Of a stretch of 64,000 nucleotides of DNA, positions 1 to 9,789 are shown one piece after another. The stretch is from Mesostigma viride (taxonomy: Eukaryota > Streptophyta > Mesostigmatophyceae > Mesostigmatales > Mesostigmataceae), in contig RPFO01000189.1 of assembly GCA_009746045.1 (NCBI GenBank), positions 232,137 through 296,136 on the forward strand, read 5' to 3'. Positions within the stretch are counted from its first letter, which is position 1; each line of letters begins with the position of its first letter. Position numbers and translations under genes: made by a program. The notes beneath the pieces were generated by a model. The model saw only the letters and a program-made list of their open reading frames with translations, ran no database searches and was not told the DNA's origin.

Positions 1-596
1 CATACGGCTCAGGAGCCAAACAAATTACAATGAGTCCCTATCCCTTCACGGGAGGCTCGTTGTGTTACCCATGTACAAGAGGTTGGCCAACTGTGGCAGC
101 CCATAGGTGTTCAGCTAAGAACTTGAGAAGTATGTACAACCTTCAGGACCTTAGGCGAAACCCCACAGATCACCCACAACAGCTCATCAGAAAACATTGC
201 TGACCCCCAGACGGGAGTCGGCGCCGGTCTGCTGCCCCTTATCGAACCAGACACAACATCTACGCGAAGCACATGCAAAACACAAGCTCCCATACTCGTT
301 CCAACCGTGGAAAATCAGGGGACCTGTCGCCACCTCACCAGCATGGTGGATGGGTCAGCCAGTCCGTGAAACTCCGCCTTAAGACGGCACCAGGGAATCG
401 AACCCCGCCCACAAACCACAGATCTGGGGAAACCTCAGACTGAGATGAAAACCCCAGATAGACATCTCTCCATCAGAGACAATGTCAGACATTCCCACAC
501 CAGAGACATGTCTCACCCCTCAAGGTGTGCTCAGGATTATGTACAATCAAGCTCCCAGCCTGATATCCAGAGACTTAAGCACCCAGCTCTCAGCTT
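1..596 (-). other. 3' flank or 3' LTR part of the copia-like element; no gene
   Basis: This stretch follows the pol stop codon in the element's own (minus) orientation, so it should hold the polypurine tract and the start of the 3' LTR. I compared it by eye with the region upstream of gag (5.4-7.1 kb) and found no matching long repeat, so I cannot place an LTR. A Pol III B-box-like match reads GGTTCGATTCC on the minus strand at about 386-396, but no tRNA fold closes around it. The LTR may run off the left edge. Confidence 0.4.
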
Positions 597-3500
597 TTAG
601 ACAGATAGACCGACTTGACAGTCAGCATTCATGAGCTTCCTCAGTACATTGTACTGGGCTGGGGCCTTGTGTGGCAGCTTTGTCAATGCATCAGCAGGGT
701 TCTCCTCGCCAGGGATATGCTTCAAGTCAACCAAACTGGCCAACTCCTTCAGCAACAAATAATCCAGGTCCCGGCTCCTGGCCAGCTGCTTGTGAACAAA
801 CTGGACCATACCCATGCTGTCTGTTAGCAACAACGTCTCCATCTGCAAGGTCCAAGGGGTAACTGAAGCCAGCTCCAGCATTAACTCCTTTATGTACAGG
901 CTGGACTGGATCCCCTCGCATATGGCCCTGCATTCTGCCACATCTGAACTGATACAGACCCTCTTCTGCAGTCTGCTGTACCAGCTGAACAAACTTGCCC
1001 TGCTCTGATAAAAAGCAAACAGAGCAGCAGATCTCCCCCTGACCTTGGTAACCTGGCGAGCATCCATGGAACTGTCAACAAAGATCTCCAAGGTGATAGG
1101 CTGGGCAAAGTCAATCCCAGACAAAATCAGATCAGGGGTACTCTCCACCAACCGGGCTATGACTCGAGGCTTCTCATCCTCAAGCACCTCATCAGGCATT
1201 CTGCTATGGACCATCAAAGACGGACCACAGATGCTGGCAAACCAGGCCCACATGCCTCTCAACTCAGGTCCTGCAGCCTGGGTGATCTTCTCTGGCAAGG
1301 CCTTCACAATGGTCTGTTTATAATCTCCTCCAGCCTGAAGCCTGATACTCCACTCCCCGTCCCTCCTGAACAGGGTAGCCTGCATTCCACAGAACACTAC
1401 AGGCTTGTTGGGCTCCTGCCACAGCTCCTTGCCCAGTGAAAACTTGCCACTGATGACAGGAATAAACTTCTTCAGCCAGGTCGTGGGGGCTAGCAAATGC
1501 AGATCATCTCCATGCAAACTAGCATACACTGGCAGACCCTCCCATTGGGCCAGCAGCAAACAGGGATCAACTGAAGACACTCTCAAGCCACACTCACTGA
1601 TCAGAGCTTCCTGCAGCGTGAGTCTCCAGATGATTGGGCTCGACCTGAGTCCTTCCAGGCCCTTCAGAATAACCAGGAATTGTTGATGCAGCTCCAGCTT
1701 CCAGATGGCAGGCACCTCAACACAGTAAGGCTCATCCTGCTTCCACACCCTCCTGGCCACTTCTGGATCAGATTTTAAAAATGCCCTCTTGAAGTCCAGC
1801 AGCACTGATGACATAGCTGCTCCCCTGTTCAGCAACCCCACGTAGAGACATAGCAAAATTCTCCATGTGTCGTGTAGCATCCCTGGCGTGTATAGCTCCT
1901 CTCCTGGCAGACTCCCCGTGCCGTGATACTCATTCAGGACAGGCCTGACATGGGGCACTGATACCTCATCCACAACCTTCCTCTTCAGCACAAATCTCAA
2001 AGCAAGCTTCCTTGATGCTGGGGGACGTCTGTCTGTTGGTGCAGCACACTCAAACTGCAACCACTCCTCCAATGCCTTGGAGAAGGCGAGCTTCCAAGCC
2101 TCAAACAAAGTAGGCGAGCTCATCTCTTGGACCAGCTGGTCATATGTCAAAGGAGAGTGTGCAGCAAGGCTCCTGTGAGTTATGCCAATACTGCTGGGGT
2201 GCAACACAGCTGGAATCACCAAACTGGCCGCTGGGGGCACCTCCCCTTCATCCCATTTTACACCCTTGACCGGCTTGGCCCTGCACCTGACTGGAAATGT
2301 TGTCCTGAAATTTTCTAGGGGAATCATCCCCCAGCCATCTCTTCTCAGAGCTGTAGCTCTGATAGAAATCCCAGGATTGCCCAGAAAATTCTGACCCAAA
2401 ATCACAGGGCCATCATAGTCCTCTAGGACAAGGAAGGTCACATCCACACCCATGACAGGGGCAGTAACCTCTCCCAACACCCTTAGATGCGTCCTACCAC
2501 TGAAATCAGACACCCAGGGGCAACTTGGTTCTCCGACCAGCAGTTCTCCTGTATGCTGAGGTCCCATGACAGAAACCTGTGCATTGGTATCTATCTCCAT
2601 GGCAGCTACCTCAGGTTCATCCAACTGGACAAGCTTGGACACCTTAGGCTCCTTCTTGGCTCTTTGCAAAGCCTGTACAATATCTGATAGACGCACACCC
2701 CTAGGCCTGGTGTCGGGCCGTTCCGGAGGTGCAGCCTGTCCGCCTGCTTGCCCAACCACCGTATGTGAAGGTACCCCAGGGGCCGGGCCAGGGTCACCCT
2801 GAGGGCTCGATACAGCTGTAGCACCCTGATCAGGAAGCTCCACGTCACCCCCGCCTTGTACACCAGCGGGCACCTGGAAGAGGTCTCCTTGATTACCTCC
2901 CCGGGGACGGATCTTTGACCAGGACAGACGGTGCACTGCTTGGGAGCCATCAATGGCCACCCAGCACTTATGGCCAGCGGCTTCTACTCGGGTCACCACC
3001 CCATCATGCCAGCTGCCACGTTTCCCTGGAAAGCTTGGTTCCTTCCACACAACAACCTGTTGTCCAACGTTAGGTTCTAGGACACTCCAGCCCTTGTCTT
3101 TCTGCCTCAGCTTGAGGAACTTGGCCTCTAGCTTCTCCTTCCATGCCTGCTCAGCATCAGCTGGCAGCATCCTGGTATGCAGCATAAGAGGATTGATGGC
3201 AATGTCACCAAAGAACATGGGAGTCCTCAGGTTCAGCCTGTCCTCCACAGAACGTAGCCATGCAGATGTCACAATGGCAGATGACGTCCTTGGAATCCTC
3301 TCCACCAGCAGCACAGTCTTGATCTCTTGGATGGCTCTCTCCACCACCCCTTGCTGGCCGTGGCTCTCCCTGGGTGTAATCAGCAACTCTGGAAACTCTG
3401 GCAGGTTCTCACAGCACTCAAACTGAATGTCACACTGCAACAACTCCAACCCAGGGTACCTGCTCCTTGTCAACTTCAGAGCAGCAATCAATGTAGGCTT

Positions 3501-4187
3501 CTCCATGTCAGGCAGGATCTCTAGGGTCTTGTACTTGGTATATCTGTCCACTGCCACCAGCAGCTTCAAACCCCTGATTCTCTGAATATCTACCTGCACA
3601 TGGCCTGGCTGCAAAATAGGAGTCCTGGCATGAGACTGCTTGGGCTTTCTAGCAACTAGCCTGCACTTGCAAGCTTGAGCAACCTGTTGGCAGATGGAGT
3701 ACAACTCACTTCCTCCCAGCCGTCTAGCAACTTGCAAAGACTGAGCTGCATGGCCAAACATGGTATGCAACCTTGAGGCAATGTCATACAAGAGAGAAAA
3801 CCTTTTATTGTCATTATTAGCACTCAAGGTATGTACAGATCCCTTATGTACAGGAGGCACCAGGGTCGTGCCTGTCAGACTGTCTCCAGCCCTATCCTCA
3901 TCCTGACCATCCTGTGCCAGTCCTGCACGGTCAGAATGCTTCTGAGATCCACCTGGGTCCACATCACCAGGTCCTACCTCAGGCTCAGCACCGCCATGGC
4001 GGGCACGTTGGCGAGTAACCACTGCAGCTACAGCTGGCATACTCTCTGTGGTAACCAAGCTTGCCCCATCGTGTCCAATAGGCTCTTTCACTAGAGCATG
4101 GGGCTGCCCCTCACTGCTGTCACTAGCAGCTTCATTACACACCCCTGGGGGCACCCTCCAGGGTTCAGGGATGTGTGCAGGCTCAAG
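597..4187 (-). CDS. pol: Retrotransposon Pol polyprotein (integrase, protease-like, RT, RNase H)
   Basis: The frame is open from the codon after the gag TGA to TAA at 597-599. No ATG lies at its start; counting here is from the GTG at 4154 (1,185 residues). Residues about 128-170 resemble the HHCC zinc region of integrase. The integrase core has candidate catalytic D203, D242 and E272 (GVVER). Residues 515-600 look like a retropepsin: IDTNAQVSVM in place of the DTGA active site, and VILGQNFLG like the C-terminal hydrophobic-hydrophobic-Gly segment. RT follows with D787 (LLDFKRAF) and HGDD 881-884 where copia RTs normally carry YVDD. RNase H has D1027, E1074, D1112 and the C-terminal HIPGEENPADALTK. 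Activity is unproven; DTN for DTG and HGDD for YVDD are both unusual. Confidence 0.87.
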   Translation of the reverse strand, partial: LEPAHIPEPWRVPPGVCNEAASDSSEGQPHALVKEPIGHDGASLVTTESMPAVAAVVTRQRARHGGAEPEVGPGDVDPGGSQKHSDRAGLAQDGQDEDRAGDSLTGTTLVPPVHKGSVHTLSANNDNKRFSLLYDIASRLHTMFGHAAQSLQVARRLGGSELYSICQQVAQACKCRLVARKPKQSHARTPILQPGHVQVDIQRIRGLKLLVAVDRYTKYKTLEILPDMEKPTLIAALKLTRSRYPGLELLQCDIQFECCENLPEFPELLITPRESHGQQGVVERAIQEIKTVLLVERIPRTSSAIVTSAWLRSVEDRLNLRTPMFFGDIAINPLMLHTRMLPADAEQAWKEKLEAKFLKLRQKDKGWSVLEPNVGQQVVVWKEPSFPGKRGSWHDGVVTRVEAAGHKCWVAIDGSQAVHRLSWSKIRPRGGNQGDLFQVPAGVQGGGDVELPDQGATAVSSPQGDPGPAPGVPSHTVVGQAGGQAAPPERPDTRPRGVRLSDIVQALQRAKKEPKVSKLVQLDEPEVAAMEIDTNAQVSVMGPQHTGELLVGEPSCPWVSDFSGRTHLRVLGEVTAPVMGVDVTFLVLEDYDGPVILGQNFLGNPGISIRATALRRDGWGMIPLENFRTTFPVRCRAKPVKGVKWDEGEVPPAASLVIPAVLHPSSIGITHRSLAAHSPLTYDQLVQEMSSPTLFEAWKLAFSKALEEWLQFECAAPTDRRPPASRKLALRFVLKRKVVDEVSVPHVRPVLNEYHGTGSLPGEELYTPGMLHDTWRILLCLYVGLLNRGAAMSSVLLDFKRAFLKSDPEVARRVWKQDEPYCVEVPAIWKLELHQQFLVILKGLEGLRSSPIIWRLTLQEALISECGLRVSSVDPCLLLAQWEGLPVYASLHGDDLHLLAPTTWLKKFIPVISGKFSLGKELWQEPNKPVVFCGMQATLFRRDGEWSIRLQAGGDYKQTIVKALPEKITQAAGPELRGMWAWFASICGPSLMVHSRMPDEVLEDEKPRVIARLVESTPDLILSGIDFAQPITLEIFVDSSMDARQVTKVRGRSAALFAFYQSRASLFSWYSRLQKRVCISSDVAECRAICEGIQSSLYIKELMLELASVTPWTLQMETLLLTDSMGMVQFVHKQLARSRDLDYLLLKELASLVDLKHIPGEENPADALTKLPHKAPAQYNVLRKLMNADCQVGLSV

Positions 4188-5375
4188 TCAATGATCAGCA
4201 GCCTTGCCCTTGCCCTTGTCCTGGGATGGACCAGCCTTGTCCTTGCTGCCACCCTGAGCTGGCTTGCTCTGACCTTCCTGCCTCAGGTACGAGGGACACT
4301 CATTCCTGAAGTGACCCTTCCCCTGGCAGAAATAACATTCCACCTGACTGATGTCCCGTGAGGTCCCACTGCTGGGCCCAGCCTTGGGAGGACCACCCAC
4401 CCTCTTGAAGTCAAACTGGGACTGTGGATGTCCCGACTTCGGCGGGGTCCCCCGTCCAGCCCTTCTGTCACGCCCCCTCCTGGACCTTCCTCGACCCCTT
4501 GAAGAGGTCTCAGGCCCTCTCGAGGGCGCTGGGCCCCCGTGGCCCGATCCCCTCATGGACTTAACCGTGGGTTCAGTGGCCTCCTCATCACCCTGACGAG
4601 GGCGCTTACCACCCACGTACTTGCCGCTGAAACACTCATACAACTGGTCCGTCATGGCTGCCCAGCCATGGACCTGTCGCATGTGGATGGTCACATTATC
4701 CATGGTGACCGGATCCAGCTGCAGCGACTTGAGAAAGTCGCCCATGGCCATCCGATCTGCGACGAAGAAGCCCTTGGCCATGGCGTCCTCCCTCAGCTTG
4801 ACGAAGTCTTCAAAGGCGTGGACCACTAGCTGCCCCTTGATGGGCTTGTAGTCCAGGTATTCTTGCTTCAGGTGGGACCCATCTATGGTCCTCTTGTCAC
4901 TCAGGAACGACCTGAGTCGCGTCATAAACGCCGCCCAGGTGTCCCCCGCCGCGTGTCGCTCCCGAACAAACTTGAACAGCCGCCTCGCCGACTGCCGTAT
5001 GTAGGCACTAGACGCCAGGATGCGAAGCTTGTCACCGTTGTATATCTCCGTGTACAAGTTCATGTCCTCTAACATCCTCTCAGCATCCCGGGGCTGCCAA
5101 TTGTCCTTGATGGACTGAAACTGGCCTAGCACCGCGTACCCCTCAGCAACGGTTGGTCGCTTAGGCGCCGCTTGATCTGCGGCTGGCGCGTGCTGCCCGC
5201 CCTGCGATCCTTGGCTCTGATTATCTGGCACCTCAGCCTGGTCTCCCAGCGCCTGGCCGTCCCCGCGTCCATCGCGTCCACCGCGTCCATCGCGTCCATC
5301 TCGTCCATCCAGCCCAGCGCCGCGCCGCGCGAAGCCCATAAAGCCCGCTTGTTGGTTGATAGCTCCATCCTCCAT
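4188..5375 (-). CDS. gag: Retrotransposon Gag (nucleocapsid) protein
   Basis: A 395-residue protein starting at a true ATG (5373-5375). The N-terminus has a short collagen-like Gly-Arg-Asp run encoded by a local 9-bp repeat. The middle (about residues 75-255) is a capsid-like helical region in the position of UBN2/Retrotran_gag domains. The C-terminal part is Arg/Gly-rich and holds one CCHC zinc knuckle, CYFCQGKGHFRNEC (encoded about 4287-4345), expected to bind the element's RNA. It ends at TGA 4188-4190, and the same frame stays open into pol, so it could be made alone or as the start of a Gag-Pol fusion. The element assignment is firm; the capsid boundaries are inferred. Confidence 0.85.
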   Translation of the reverse strand: MEDGAINQQAGFMGFARRGAGLDGRDGRDGRGGRDGRGDGQALGDQAEVPDNQSQGSQGGQHAPAADQAAPKRPTVAEGYAVLGQFQSIKDNWQPRDAERMLEDMNLYTEIYNGDKLRILASSAYIRQSARRLFKFVRERHAAGDTWAAFMTRLRSFLSDKRTIDGSHLKQEYLDYKPIKGQLVVHAFEDFVKLREDAMAKGFFVADRMAMGDFLKSLQLDPVTMDNVTIHMRQVHGWAAMTDQLYECFSGKYVGGKRPRQGDEEATEPTVKSMRGSGHGGPAPSRGPETSSRGRGRSRRGRDRRAGRGTPPKSGHPQSQFDFKRVGGPPKAGPSSGTSRDISQVECYFCQGKGHFRNECPSYLRQEGQSKPAQGGSKDKAGPSQDKGKGKAADH

Positions 5376-5477
5376 GATGGCCTCTGTTCAGATCTGCTAC
5401 AGCCAGCCAAGTGGCCAAGCAGCAATTAAAGCAATATAAGCTACTGAACAAGAAAGGAAAGTGCCAAGTGTTACCAC

Positions 5478-6394
5478 TCAGGCAAGACCACCACGGCTGG
5501 CCCCAGGCGCGTCCTGGTTCTCCTTGTCGCTGTCGTCGTCGCTGTCGCTCACCACAATCAGCTCTGGTACCCTGCTACCTGCTGCGCCGTCGTCGACCCG
5601 CTGTCGGCCCGCGATGACTGAATCGTCACCGTTGGTAAAGTAGACAGGTGACAACCCGTCGTTGGCACCCTCGCGGATTGTACTTGGCACCTCGTGGTCG
5701 CCAAGTGTCTCGTCGCCTAGCCCAGCGACACCCCCTGCTCCTCCTCAAGGTCACTATCGTACCCAAGAGGTGCAAACTCTTCCCAACGCGTCACACGAAC
5801 GCGAAGGGGCGGGGGCAGCTCCTGAAAAGGAACTCTTACTCGCTCGGAAACCTGCCGACTCTTGTCGCGCGCTGTCCTCCGGCGATGGCTTCCGCTGTCG
5901 CCCCGACCTCTGCAAGCCGCCTGTAGCTCCGCTCCGCGTCGTTCACGCCTAACTGGCCCCGCTGCAACACCCTCGTCGCCGATGCCGCCTGCGAAAGCAC
6001 GTGGTACTCCCGCGCCCGCTACTGTCGGTACAAACTCGTGTCGCCCTGCGCCAGCTGCCTCCGCAACCTCGCCTCGCCTTGCCGCCAACTCCGTCCGCAC
6101 TCGCTCTGCTACTGCTGTAATCACCGTCTGGATGCCGACCAACCCGTGAAGCTCCTGCTCAAGGTCGTCGATGCTCCGGTGCTCCGGAATGACGATGGTT
6201 TGTACGTGTCGCAGAATTCGCTCCCAATCTTCGACCTGGTCGTCGACGAATTGCACGAAGCTGCGATTTACAGGCGGACGATCTGCAAGCAATAAAGATA
6301 GATCCCGAACGACACGGCGTAATTCAGGAGAAATCGAACCCCCAGCAGACTGCCGAAACCGGAAATCCTGCTGCCGTTGTTCCTCCTGCACCAT
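5478..6394 (-). pseudogene. Frameshifted reading frame upstream of gag, unknown function
   Basis: A 225-codon frame with a true ATG (6392-6394) ends at 5717. Immediately downstream the frame shared with gag continues the same style of sequence (about 75 codons to 5478), ending in an acidic Asp/Ser stretch (VVSDSDDDSDKENQ). Read together they look like one protein of about 300 residues broken by one frameshift near 5717-5730. It has a helical N-terminal half, an Arg/Ala-rich middle and an acidic tail. I recognise no domain. Position suggests an extra ORF of the retrotransposon leader; a captured or unrelated gene fragment is equally possible. Confidence 0.4.
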
Positions 6395-7165
6395 TCACCA
6401 CCGGACGAGCTCCTCTCGTCGTCAACGCTGCACACCGCAACCGGCAACGACCCTCCTGGCCGTTCCGCTGAGACTGGTTGTAATTTGAGTTAACGTTCTT
6501 CGCACACGCAATGTGAAGGATATGGTTGCAATGCAGCAATGTGTGAATATGGTTGGAAACGGAGCTTTGTTAAAATCGGATAATGTTTACAGCGCTCACA
6601 CACTTGAGGCTTGTACACGCGCTTGCCAAGTCAAGGCACAACACGTGAGGCGGGCTCGCAAGAGATGCCCATTTGGCACTGGCCTATTGTTTATATACTT
6701 GTGCACTGTGCTTGCTAGTCCTGAGCAGCCTAGGAGGCCTGCTCAGTAATAACACCCCGGTACAGTATTCACTACCTGTACAGCGCCCAACTCCTATACA
6801 GTAGGTCTGCCATACAGGCACAGTGACCACAGAGCACAGTCCACAGTGACTATTGCATCTGCACCTAGAAGTCCAGGACTAAGCCTGCGGTACCAACAGA
6901 CCACAGGTTAAGGTTCCTATTTCCTGCGTACGACGTATCAATCCAATACCGTCGTAGGTACAGCACCTAATTCCTGTCAGCCCAGGAATTACTGTCGACC
7001 CCATATGTCGTCGGCAAATATTCACGTCCGACTTAGAAGAACAGCCGGCTCGCGCTCGCGCGCGACCGGGAAGTCGGAACGCCATAACTTTCTTGATACT
7101 TGTCGGAATGAACTCGTTCCGGTGCAGCTGGAATCGCAGAGATATGCCGAATCAGGATCACGCCA
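6395..7165. other. No gene seen; possible 5' LTR/leader of the copia-like element
   Basis: There are no open frames with coding character. In element orientation this is where the 5' LTR should lie, but no partner repeat was found at 1-596. An AT-rich stretch with TTTATATAC occurs near 6690. Confidence 0.3.
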
Positions 7166-7817
7166 ATGCGCTTGGCGTTAACTACTCTCGCCCCCGCCTT
7201 CACGGCTCATTGCCCTCTGCTCGACCCTCGATCCTCGGGCGCTCTGTCGCCGAGATCTGAGCCCCCCACCCCACTGCCATCTCCGTTATCACCTTTCGCT
7301 CCATCCTCAAGGAGGCCTTCCAGCAGCACGTACGCGACCCTCCTCGCCGCAGATGTGGATTGTGGGGGCCATGGGTCAGGCACGCTGGCTGCTGAGCTCC
7401 CTCTCCTCTCCTCCACCACCGCCGCCACCTCTGGACAAGCTCCTCGCCTCCGCCGCCGCCACCTCTGGACAAGCTCCTCGCCTCCACCGCCGCCACCGCC
7501 ACCGCACCGACACCATCACTGCCCAGCTCCTCGACATCGACAAGCGCCTATTTAGGACAGCGCCAGATCACCATTGAGTGCCTGCATACACCGCAGGCCT
7601 CACTGCCCCTGCGGTGAAGGACCTTGCCTCCCGGCCAGCCGAGCCCCTGCTGGCCCAGCCGGCGAGGTGCCCGGAACTGAGCACCTCCCACCCACTGAGA
7701 CCTGGGCAGCGGCCCATGCTGATGAACCACACCACCACCACCAACTCCGCCATCGCCGCCCGCATGCAGCTCAAGCAACAGACGCGAGGAGGCCGAGCTC
7801 GACAATTAAATAATTAA
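7166..7817 (+). pseudogene. Degenerate L1-type LINE ORF1 fragment, copy 1
   Basis: This is a diverged copy of the sequence at about 15.2-15.8 kb. Shared landmarks in order are a segment reading like TFRSIL(K/Q)EA, a Pro/Ser/Thr-rich stretch, an AVKDL/AVKDIA helix, a His/Thr run and AARMQLKQQT/AAKLKQQT. The frame is broken by stops and indels in both copies. The fuller copy continues into an L1 ORF1p C-terminal-like motif, which is why I assign this fragment to a LINE ORF1. This copy ends just before the (GGAT)n tract. Confidence 0.5.
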
Positions 7818-7885
7818 ACTCGTGCTCCCGTTGGGGAGTGACGGAGCCGATTATTGTAACCCCGATGGGTCACTGGATGGACATT

Positions 7886-8340
7886 GGATGGATGGATGGA
7901 TGGATGGATGGATGGATGGATGGATGGATGGATGGATGGATGGATGGATGGATGGATGGATGGATGGATGGATGGATGGATGGATGGATGGATGGATGGA
8001 TGGATGGATGGATGGATGGATGGATGGATGGATGGATGGATGGATGGATGGATGGATGGATGGATGGATGGATGGATGGATGGATGGATGGATGGATGGA
8101 TGGATGGATGGATGGATGGATGGATGGATGGATGGATGGATGGATGGATGGATGGATGGATGGATGGATGGATGGATGGATGGATGGATGGATGGATGGA
8201 TGGATGGATGGATGGATGGATGGATGGATGGATGGATGGATGGATGGATGGATGGATGGATGGATGGATGGATGGATGGATGGATGGATGGATGGATGGA
8301 TGGATGGATGGATGGATGGATGGATGGATGGATGGATGGG
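7886..8340. repeat. (GGAT)n microsatellite, about 455 bp
   Basis: A nearly perfect tetranucleotide tract of about 114 units. Long poly-(MDGW) or poly-(IHPS) frames across it are artefacts of the repeat. It separates the LINE ORF1 remnant on its left from a minus-strand ORF2 remnant on its right. Confidence 0.97.
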
Positions 8341-8419
8341 TACACGCAATCCTACCGATCTAATCTATCCACAAAAACAAGCCAACTCTATATCAATGGT
8401 GCCCTCTACCCTAGGGGTC

Positions 8420-8990
8420 TTGTCTAGCATGCTCCCCGCGTTTGAAAACACGCGAGCGCTTCCCCACTGGAGGGGGGCCGTTGTCCTCTATGACTTGAGC
8501 CCACTTGGCCTTGTCCATCATCTTGTTCCAAATCACGGAGAGGCCTAGCCCCCCCATGTCCTCTACTAGCTGTTCTTTGAAAGTGCGGGCCTTGCGGCGA
8601 CGTCTAGCAATTTGCTGCATGGGCCCGGCCCACGTGAGGAGGTGCCTGCCAGGCTGAGCTGGTCGCAGCCCTGCAGAGGGGCCACGTGAAGGGTCTTAGT
8701 ACCTGGTTGGTGCGAGCTAAGTGCCCTACTAGCTGCCTGAGGCGCCGCTGCTTATTAATGGTGCTGGTGATATATGGCATGCCGAGGTACATTGAAGTTC
8801 TCACTGCGGACGAGAGCATGGCGTATCCCACACGAAAAATTGCCCGCAGCATGTTGGTGACCGCGCCGTCCAGCTTTCTGGCAAGGTCGGCTGTGAGGGT
8901 CCACGTACGTCTCGGCCCCGTACGTAAGAACACGGAGGACCAGGGAGGTCCTGTTTCTCTACCTTGCCCAAGGGCTTGCGCCACAGGGCC
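8420..8990 (-). pseudogene. LINE ORF2 C-terminal fragment
   Basis: In the minus strand the segment RKLDGAVTNMLRAIF, followed by a PYI...RRLRQLVGHLARTNQV stretch, matches the C-terminal region of the larger LINE ORF2 at 17.5-18.4 kb (RLDGAVTKMLRKAL, RRLGLAGHLARTDQV). The last part, [18 protein letters not shown] then PPPVGKRS, matches that copy's C-terminus (LSVIWRQMVRKDRWQVVM, PKPVGARS). A frameshift near 8610 splits the two halves. Catalytic RT motifs are absent: this is a 5'-truncated dead copy. Confidence 0.7.
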
Positions 8991-9011
8991 CTGACAGTAT
9001 TGACGTAAAGC

Positions 9012-9300
9012 GTGCCAGGCGAGGGAGATACGGTGGTCCTCAGCATCCTCCTTTACGGCTGCGAGGCGTGGACCCTGGACCAGGCGCTTAGCAAGCAGCT
9101 TGACGGCACAGTCACTCGAATGCTCGGTCACATCCTCGGCGTCCGCTACCAAGAGCGTCGCCCCCGGGCCAAGCTCTACTGCGAGCTCCCTCTTGTCACC
9201 AATACGATCCAACACCGCCGTCTCCTCTTTGCCTGCCAACTTAATTGCCCGCACAGACCATGCAGGTGACTTACCCATGTGCCAGGGCCCTGCGGGCGGG
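9012..9300 (+). pseudogene. LINE ORF2 C-terminal fragment, opposite orientation
   Basis: The plus strand reads LSILLYGCEAWTLDQAL then KQLDGTVTRMLGHILGV, clearly the post-RT region of LINE ORF2 (compare LTILTYGAETWTLMQEL at 18.0 kb). It lies about 20 bp from the minus-strand fragment to its left, so the two remnants face each other. Less than 100 residues remain and the frame closes near 9270. Confidence 0.65.
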
Positions 9301-9789
9301 CTTAGGATAGTCTGGCCAACCAGGTAGACACCTCGATCCTCCTATTGCAGGGTCTCAGTTTGTCCCGTCACAACCCACTGCAGCAAACTTGCGCGTGCCC
9401 CGCACCGACGCGACGCGACCCGGACCTTACATAGTGTGTGACACAATTGCTTGACGGGATGCAGGCCGGGCTTCTGGGATTATCTGTACTCCGCGCCCGC
9501 ATGATAGACAAGGAGAAACGGGCTGCCGTCTGCGATAAGCATCTTCCTGTGGGGCATGCTCCTGTTTTCTCCCCACGGGCCCCGCGGCCCATTGCATGTA
9601 GAATGCAGGGTCGTAGGTAGAAGTCCTCAAATGGAGCTAGGTTTTTGCCCCTGAGGCCGCTACACTCACTACCGCCTCTTCTGCTAATTTACAGTAGAGG
9701 ACAGCTCAGATGAGGATTATATCCCCCTCTAGTAGTACGACTATGTATGGTTGGGGCATGATGTGCAGACGATATTTGTAACTTTCGTG
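9301..9789. other. No gene seen
   Basis: Low-complexity single-copy-looking DNA, probably LINE 3' untranslated remnants. There are no open frames with coding character. Confidence 0.4.

Larger units (their letters stand above)
597..5375 (-). mobile_element. Copia-like LTR retrotransposon, coding region (gag-TGA-pol)
   Basis: The region has one gag frame and one pol frame in the same reading frame, separated by a single TGA at 4188-4190. Apart from that codon there is no stop from 5375 to 597, so the copy looks young. Pol ends with an RNase H tail of the copia type (HIPGEENPADALTK). LTRs, primer-binding site and target-site duplication could not be located. The domain order appears to be gag, integrase, protease-like, reverse transcriptase, RNase H, which differs from the usual copia order (protease before integrase). 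Confidence 0.88.

Noticed and set aside
360-430. Possible tRNA on the minus strand (GGTTCGATTCC)
   Set aside because: The T-arm closes but no acceptor or D-arm partner is found at the right distance; probably part of the retrotransposon flank.
1-7165. A pair of LTRs for the copia-like element
   Set aside because: By-eye comparison of 1-596 with 5376-7165 gave no shared block. Self-BLAST of the window extended to the left would settle it.
7822-8548. Long open frames encoding MDGW or IHPS repeats
   Set aside because: They are readings of a (GGAT)n microsatellite and open in several frames on both strands.
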